From: JBCCGL01 sp039029275
GTDB taxonomy: Bacteria > Pseudomonadota > Gammaproteobacteria > JBCCGL01
Reading direction: 5' to 3'
Length of the DNA stretch: 64,000 nt
Assembly: GCA_039029275.1 (NCBI GenBank)
Contig: JBCCGL010000016.1
Coordinates: 1 to 64,000, forward strand
Shown: piece after piece, positions 60,499-64,000 of the stretch
Numbering within the stretch: position 1 is the first letter of the stretch
Layout of the letters: each line of letters starts with the position of its first letter
Made by a program: the position numbers and the translations under genes
The notes under the pieces: generated by a model
The model's database searches: none
What the model saw: only the letters and a program-made list of their open reading frames with translations
Told to the model about the DNA's origin: nothing

Positions 60499-61268
60499 AA
60501 ACGAAAACCTACAACTTTTTTGAAATGATGCTGCCGGTTGCATTAATTCTTGTCGGTTGGCAACTGGTGGTGTGGCTCAGCGGCGTACCATCTTTTATCT
60601 TGCCTGGGCCGATCAAAGTCGCTGGTGCTTTTATCAGCAATATAGGATTGATTGCCGAGCACGGGTGGGTGACCCTGATTGAAGTCGTGCTCGGCTTGCT
60701 GTTGGGCGGTGCGCTAGGCGTGATGACTGCCTTGTACTTAATGATCTCAGCGCGAGCAAATCGCTTGCTCATGCCTGTTCTGGTATTAAGTCAAACCGTT
60801 CCTGTGTTTGCTCTTGCGCCCATGCTGACCCTGTGGCTCGGTTACGGTTTAAGTTCAAAGATCGCGATGGCGGTTCTGATTATTTTCTTTCCTGTGACCT
60901 CAACGTTTCTCGATGGCTTGCGCAATACGCCATCAGGGTTTCTGGAAATGGCGCAAAGCATGCGCGCAACACCGCTGCGCTCGCTGTTTCTCGTTCGCGT
61001 TCCTGCGGCGCTGCCGTCCTTGGCGTCAGGACTTCGTCTGGCGGCTGTGTACGCACCGATTGGTGCAGTGATCGGTGAGTGGGTAGGCGCATCACAAGGC
61101 CTGGGTTATTTAATGTTGCTTGCCAACGGTCGTGTCAAAATCGACTTGATGTTTGCGGCCCTGATCGCGCTGTGTTTGATTACTGTCACGCTGCGTTGGT
61201 TAATCAATATTGCTGGCCGTAAGATCGAACACTGGAGTTGCCCTCAATCAGGCAGCAGCGCCGCCTAG
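60495..61268 (+). CDS. thiX: Pyrimidine ABC transporter permease ThiX
   Basis: 257 residues from a GTG, with about six membrane segments. The EAA-like coupling loop is visible as LEMAQSMRATPLRSLFLVRVPAALP near 152-176, and the C-terminal GAVIGEWVGASQGLGYLM segment is typical of BPD_transp_1 permeases of the SsuC/TauC/ThiX type. Last gene of the riboswitch operon; a hairpin overlaps its stop. Confidence 0.92.
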   Translation: MKTKTYNFFEMMLPVALILVGWQLVVWLSGVPSFILPGPIKVAGAFISNIGLIAEHGWVTLIEVVLGLLLGGALGVMTALYLMISARANRLLMPVLVLSQTVPVFALAPMLTLWLGYGLSSKIAMAVLIIFFPVTSTFLDGLRNTPSGFLEMAQSMRATPLRSLFLVRVPAALPSLASGLRLAAVYAPIGAVIGEWVGASQGLGYLMLLANGRVKIDLMFAALIALCLITVTLRWLINIAGRKIEHWSCPQSGSSAA

Positions 61269-61278
61269 AGCAGGCGCT
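61257..61278 (+). terminator. Terminator hairpin of the thiamine operon
   Basis: AGCGCC/GGCGCT forms a 6-bp stem with a 10-base loop spanning the thiX stop, followed by TT and a G-interrupted T tract. Probable weak Rho-independent terminator. Confidence 0.55.
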
Positions 61279-61339
61279 TTGTTGGCACTGCCCACGAATC
61301 CAGTTAGTCTTCGCTCTGACTTTCGATCCAGTGTGAAAA

Positions 61340-62512
61340 ATGCCGAATAACACCCAATCCTATGTTCCGGCGATAACAGCCGGATTTATCGCCGTGCTGG
61401 TTGGGTTCACGGGTTCGGCGGTGATTATTTTTCAGGCAGCGAAAGCGGCGGGTGCGACGCCCGAGCAAATCGGCTCGTGGATGATGGCGCTCGGTCTCGG
61501 GATGGGGCTGACAACAATTGGTTTGTCGCTTAGGTATCGTGCGCCGGTTATCACGGCCTGGTCGACTCCTGGTGCCGCGCTGCTTGCGACGTCACTGAGT
61601 GGATTTTCGATGGCCGAAGCTGTTGGTGCGTTCGTATTCTCGGCGGTGCTGATAATACTGTGTGGCGTGACAGGATGGTTTGAGCGAATTATGGATCGGA
61701 TTCCGCTTTCTATTGCGGCTGCGATGCTGGCTGGAGTGCTGTTTCAATTCGGCGTTGAAGTGTTTGTCTCAATGCAAACCGAATTTGTACTCGTCACGGT
61801 TATGTTTGGGGTCTATCTCATTTCGAAGCGCACAGTTCCTCGTTACACAATGATCATTGTTCTCGTTGTGGGATTTGTACTTTGCCACTTTTTTGGTCTG
61901 CTGCATTTCGACGAATTCGAATGGCGTGCGGTTGAGCCAGATTTTGTGGCGCCTGAATTCTCACTCGATGTGCTGATTGGTGTTGGCATCCCGCTGTTTG
62001 TTGTCACAATGGTTTCGCAAAATATGCCCGGAATCGCCGTGCTGCGCGCGTCAGGTTATCAGACACCGATATCACCCCTGATTAGCTGGACGGGCATCGC
62101 GACGCTGATTCTGGCACCGCTGGGCGGGTTTGCGCTCAACCTGGCCGCCATTACTGCAGCAATCTGTACCGGCAGGGAAGCGCACGAAAATCCGGACAAG
62201 CGTTTTGTCGCCGGATTAAGCGCAGGGTTTTTCTATTTGCTTCTGGCCATGTGCGGCGCTGCGGTGGCGGGCTTGCTGGCGGCGTTTCCGTCTGAATTTG
62301 TGTTTTCGCTCGCAGGGCTGGCGCTGTTGGGCACGATTGCGACGAGTTTACAAAGTGCGACGGCGGATAATGCATCGCGCGAGCCGGCAATCATCACGTT
62401 TTTGGTCACCGCGTCCGGTATCACCTTGTTTGGAATCGGTGCGGCATTTTGGGGCTTGGTGTCTGGCGTTGTCGCTCTGTTCATTGTCAATCTCCGGCGG
62501 ACGCCAACGTGA
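61340..62512 (+). CDS. BenE family (benzoate/H+ symporter-type) membrane transporter
   Basis: 390 residues with about eleven to twelve membrane segments. The GFIAVLVGFTGSAVIIFQAA start, the YRAPVITAWSTPGAALLA block near 73, MVSQNMPGIAVLRASGYQ near 229, and NLAAITAAICTGREAH near 272 match the BenE/YdcO family. The family is named for benzoate uptake, but no benzoate genes are here, so the cargo is unknown. Its stop overlaps the start of a cupin gene. Confidence 0.9.
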   Translation: MPNNTQSYVPAITAGFIAVLVGFTGSAVIIFQAAKAAGATPEQIGSWMMALGLGMGLTTIGLSLRYRAPVITAWSTPGAALLATSLSGFSMAEAVGAFVFSAVLIILCGVTGWFERIMDRIPLSIAAAMLAGVLFQFGVEVFVSMQTEFVLVTVMFGVYLISKRTVPRYTMIIVLVVGFVLCHFFGLLHFDEFEWRAVEPDFVAPEFSLDVLIGVGIPLFVVTMVSQNMPGIAVLRASGYQTPISPLISWTGIATLILAPLGGFALNLAAITAAICTGREAHENPDKRFVAGLSAGFFYLLLAMCGAAVAGLLAAFPSEFVFSLAGLALLGTIATSLQSATADNASREPAIITFLVTASGITLFGIGAAFWGLVSGVVALFIVNLRRTPT

Positions 62513-62898
62513 AAGTTCTGAGTCGATTGTCCGAGTCACGGGAATACTATTTTGACGAGGGATGCCACATCCTTGAGTTGTCCAACACGCCCGATGATCC
62601 GGAGGTTTCGATAGCGCGGGCCCGTGTCGAACCCGGAGTTACGACACGGCTGCATCGGCTTGTCAACACGACTGAACGCTATGTGATCTTGCAGGGTGAG
62701 GGGCGGGTCGACATCGGCGATAACGATCCAATCGATGTTGTTCGCGGTGACGTCATACGAATTCACGCAGGTGTGTCTCAACGCATTACCAATACATCTT
62801 CTGAAGATTTGATCTTTCTCGTTATCTGCAACCCGCGCTTTGTGCCGGATTGCTATGTCGATATTGACGAAAAGTCAGGGAGCTCGGTGAATGAGTAA
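62509..62898 (+). CDS. Small cupin-domain protein
   Basis: 129 residues from the GTG at 62509, which overlaps the benE-type stop; the open frame extends upstream inside that gene. A single cupin barrel is recognisable: PGVTTRLHRLVNTTERYVILQGEG (about 42-65, cupin motif 1 with one His and a Glu) and GDVIRIHAGVSQRI (motif 2). Metal ligands appear fewer than in dioxygenase cupins, so sugar or small-molecule binding is as likely as catalysis. Coupled to the methyltransferase downstream by an eight-base overlap. Confidence 0.82.
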   Translation: MKVLSRLSESREYYFDEGCHILELSNTPDDPEVSIARARVEPGVTTRLHRLVNTTERYVILQGEGRVDIGDNDPIDVVRGDVIRIHAGVSQRITNTSSEDLIFLVICNPRFVPDCYVDIDEKSGSSVNE

Positions 62899-63520
62899 AA
62901 AACCGGCAGATGTTCTAAAACGCGTTAGCACGCTGAAAACTGGCGATACGTCGGATGACATTTATGACCGTTGGGCGACAAGCTACGATGACGATCTCAT
63001 CAACGAATTCGGCTACAACTCGCCCGCGCTTTGCGCAGATGTTATCAGCGAGCGGGTGTCAGATCGCAACGCGTCGGTCATCGACTATGGCTGTGGAACG
63101 GGTTTGGTTGGGGCTGCGTTAAGCGAACGCGGGTTCAAACACATCGACGGTGTGGATGTGTCACAAGGGATGCTGCAACAGGCCAAAGCAAAGAATGTTT
63201 ATAGAACATTGAGTGCGGTCGATTTAACAATGTCGTTACCGATTGACGACAACGTTTACGACTGCGGACTTTGTGTCGGCTCGATGGGAGCGGGGCATAT
63301 TGGCGCCGCACATGTGCCGGCCTTGCTCGGTCCGATCAAGTCCGGTGGAGTATTCGTCATCTACATGAACGCGCAGTACTTCGAAGCCGAAGGATTTGAG
63401 AACAGCTTTATTAATCTGGAGAATTCAGGAGCATGGAAAATTTTGCAAATGGAACCATCGAATTATATGTCGGCGCTGGATCGCCCGGGATGGCTGATCG
63501 TAGGCCAAAAAAATTCATGA
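62891..63520 (+). CDS. Class I SAM-dependent methyltransferase
   Basis: 209 residues. After a YDRWATSYDDDL segment near 22-33, common to Williams-Beuren/WBSCR27-like and UbiE-like methyltransferases, motif I is VIDYGCGTGLVGAAL near 64-78 and the next acid is in IDGVDVSQGML. The substrate is unknown. The start overlaps the cupin gene, so permease, cupin and methyltransferase form one transcript. Confidence 0.88.
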   Translation: MSKKPADVLKRVSTLKTGDTSDDIYDRWATSYDDDLINEFGYNSPALCADVISERVSDRNASVIDYGCGTGLVGAALSERGFKHIDGVDVSQGMLQQAKAKNVYRTLSAVDLTMSLPIDDNVYDCGLCVGSMGAGHIGAAHVPALLGPIKSGGVFVIYMNAQYFEAEGFENSFINLENSGAWKILQMEPSNYMSALDRPGWLIVGQKNS

Positions 63521-63582
63521 TTGGCAAAAACTATTCGGCGTCTTAGACTGTCACAAAGTAAGACTCATAGCAGAGGTGAAGC

Positions 63583-63870
63583 ATGACGGCGTACGTAATT
63601 GTTGACGTTAAAGTGAATGATCCTGAGAGATACGAGGATTACAAGTCAATGGTACCACCCACACTGGAAGCCTACGGCGGCAAGTTTGTTGTTCGCGGAG
63701 GTGCGTTCGAACATCTGGAAGAGGGGTTTGATTTCAATCGTGTTGTTATTATTGAATTCGACAGTGTGGAACGAGCCAAGGCGTGGCATCAGTCCGACGA
63801 ATACAAGGACGCATTAGCGCTGCGACGCGCCACTACTGATAGTCGTATGATCGTGGTTGAAGGCGCGTAA
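63583..63870 (+). CDS. DUF1330 family protein
   Basis: 95 residues, dimeric alpha/beta-barrel-like fold. The start AYVIVDVKVNDPERYEDYK, the YGGKFVVRGG segment near 31-40, and WHQSDEYKDALALRR near 66-80 are standard for DUF1330. AGAGGTGA precedes the ATG closely. No biochemical function is established for the family. It precedes a probable Rieske oxygenase gene by about 20 bases. Confidence 0.92.
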   Translation: MTAYVIVDVKVNDPERYEDYKSMVPPTLEAYGGKFVVRGGAFEHLEEGFDFNRVVIIEFDSVERAKAWHQSDEYKDALALRRATTDSRMIVVEGA

Positions 63871-63891
63871 TCGCGCGACACCTGACGGCGG

Positions 63892-64000
63892 TTGTTTTTG
63901 CTCTCGCAACAAGCTCAAGAAGCCCTCGCGCAGTACCAAACCGGCTACTCGCTGCCTGCATCGCTGTACAACGATGCATCGGTTTTTGAAGCCGATACAG
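63892..64000 (+). CDS. N-terminus of a probable Rieske ring-hydroxylating oxygenase alpha subunit (partial)
   Basis: The frame opens after an in-frame stop at 63883-63885 and starts at a TTG (63892 or 63898). About 35 residues are visible. The LAQYQTGYSLPASLYNDASVF-like stretch resembles the start of Rieske oxygenases such as the glycine betaine demethylase GbcA, whose N-termini carry a G-Y-[TS]-L-P...Y-x-D-x-x-[VI]-F pattern. The Rieske centre itself is beyond the window, so the call rests on a short match and on the betaine/sarcosine context. Confidence 0.55.
   Translation, partial: MFLLSQQAQEALAQYQTGYSLPASLYNDASVFEADT

Noticed and set aside
1..64000. Mobile elements, prophage, CRISPR array, defence islands, tRNA or rRNA genes
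   Set aside because: I found no transposase, integrase, phage structural gene, regularly spaced repeat, restriction or toxin-antitoxin gene, and no cloverleaf-like sequence; the region reads as stable chromosomal DNA.

Overview
The window looks like chromosomal DNA of a gammaproteobacterium with moderate-to-high GC content. Type I MurB, RNase D, RlmKL, SohB, AcnB, class I DAHP synthase, glyoxalase II and the large ~180 kDa NAD-glutamate dehydrogenase all occur together in that class. I cannot name a genus. There is no rRNA, tRNA, CRISPR array, insertion sequence or prophage that I can see. Genes are densely packed, and many start codons overlap the preceding stop.

Layout. 1-1980 (minus): end of a polar amino-acid ABC transporter operon, then murB. 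2222-12602: FAD-linked D-lactate/glycolate-type dehydrogenase, a four-PAS GGDEF-EAL c-di-GMP protein, OxyR, and the NAD-glutamate dehydrogenase. 13021-19630: glyA followed by a complete heterotetrameric sarcosine oxidase operon soxBDAG. 19781-22664: an HDOD protein and a PAS/GGDEF diguanylate cyclase. 22661-32114: a small unknown protein, rlmL, sohB, S-formylglutathione hydrolase, azlCD, an acetyltransferase, a methyltransferase, DAHP synthase and RNase D. 32255-35080: a three-part envelope protein (HExxH metallopeptidase, beta-propeller, predicted outer-membrane barrel). 35116-43356: a carnitine cluster consisting of a CdhR-like regulator, a dehydrocarnitine-cleaving BKACE enzyme, carnitine 3-dehydrogenase, an SDR, an acyl-CoA dehydrogenase, an NDP-forming acyl-CoA synthetase and CaiD. 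43623-51432: long-type acnB, a conserved unknown protein, gloB, a two-subunit sulfopyruvate/phosphonopyruvate-type decarboxylase and a Bcr/CflA exporter. 51843-54416: an unusual 582-residue isocitrate dehydrogenase and a TSUP permease. 54475-61278: a TPP riboswitch and nine thiamine genes thiD-thiO-thiS-thiG-thiE-thiY-tenA-thiZ-thiX. 61340-64000: BenE-type permease, cupin, methyltransferase, DUF1330 protein, and the first codons of a probable Rieske ring-hydroxylating oxygenase.

How they fit. Several blocks form one catabolic theme: carnitine or related betaines are converted to glycine betaine (carnitine cluster), betaine is demethylated stepwise (possibly by the oxygenase at the right edge), sarcosine goes to glycine plus formaldehyde (SoxBDAG), glycine to serine (GlyA), and formaldehyde is oxidised through glutathione (FghA). 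Glutamate dehydrogenase, aconitase and isocitrate dehydrogenase link this to central carbon and nitrogen flow.

The feature most worth a second look is the isocitrate dehydrogenase. Its middle third appears to be present twice in tandem, with each copy keeping a different subset of catalytic residues. Other points are the apparent lack of a betainyl-CoA thioesterase next to an NDP-forming synthetase, the orphan ComDE-like decarboxylase, and the peptidase-propeller-barrel protein.
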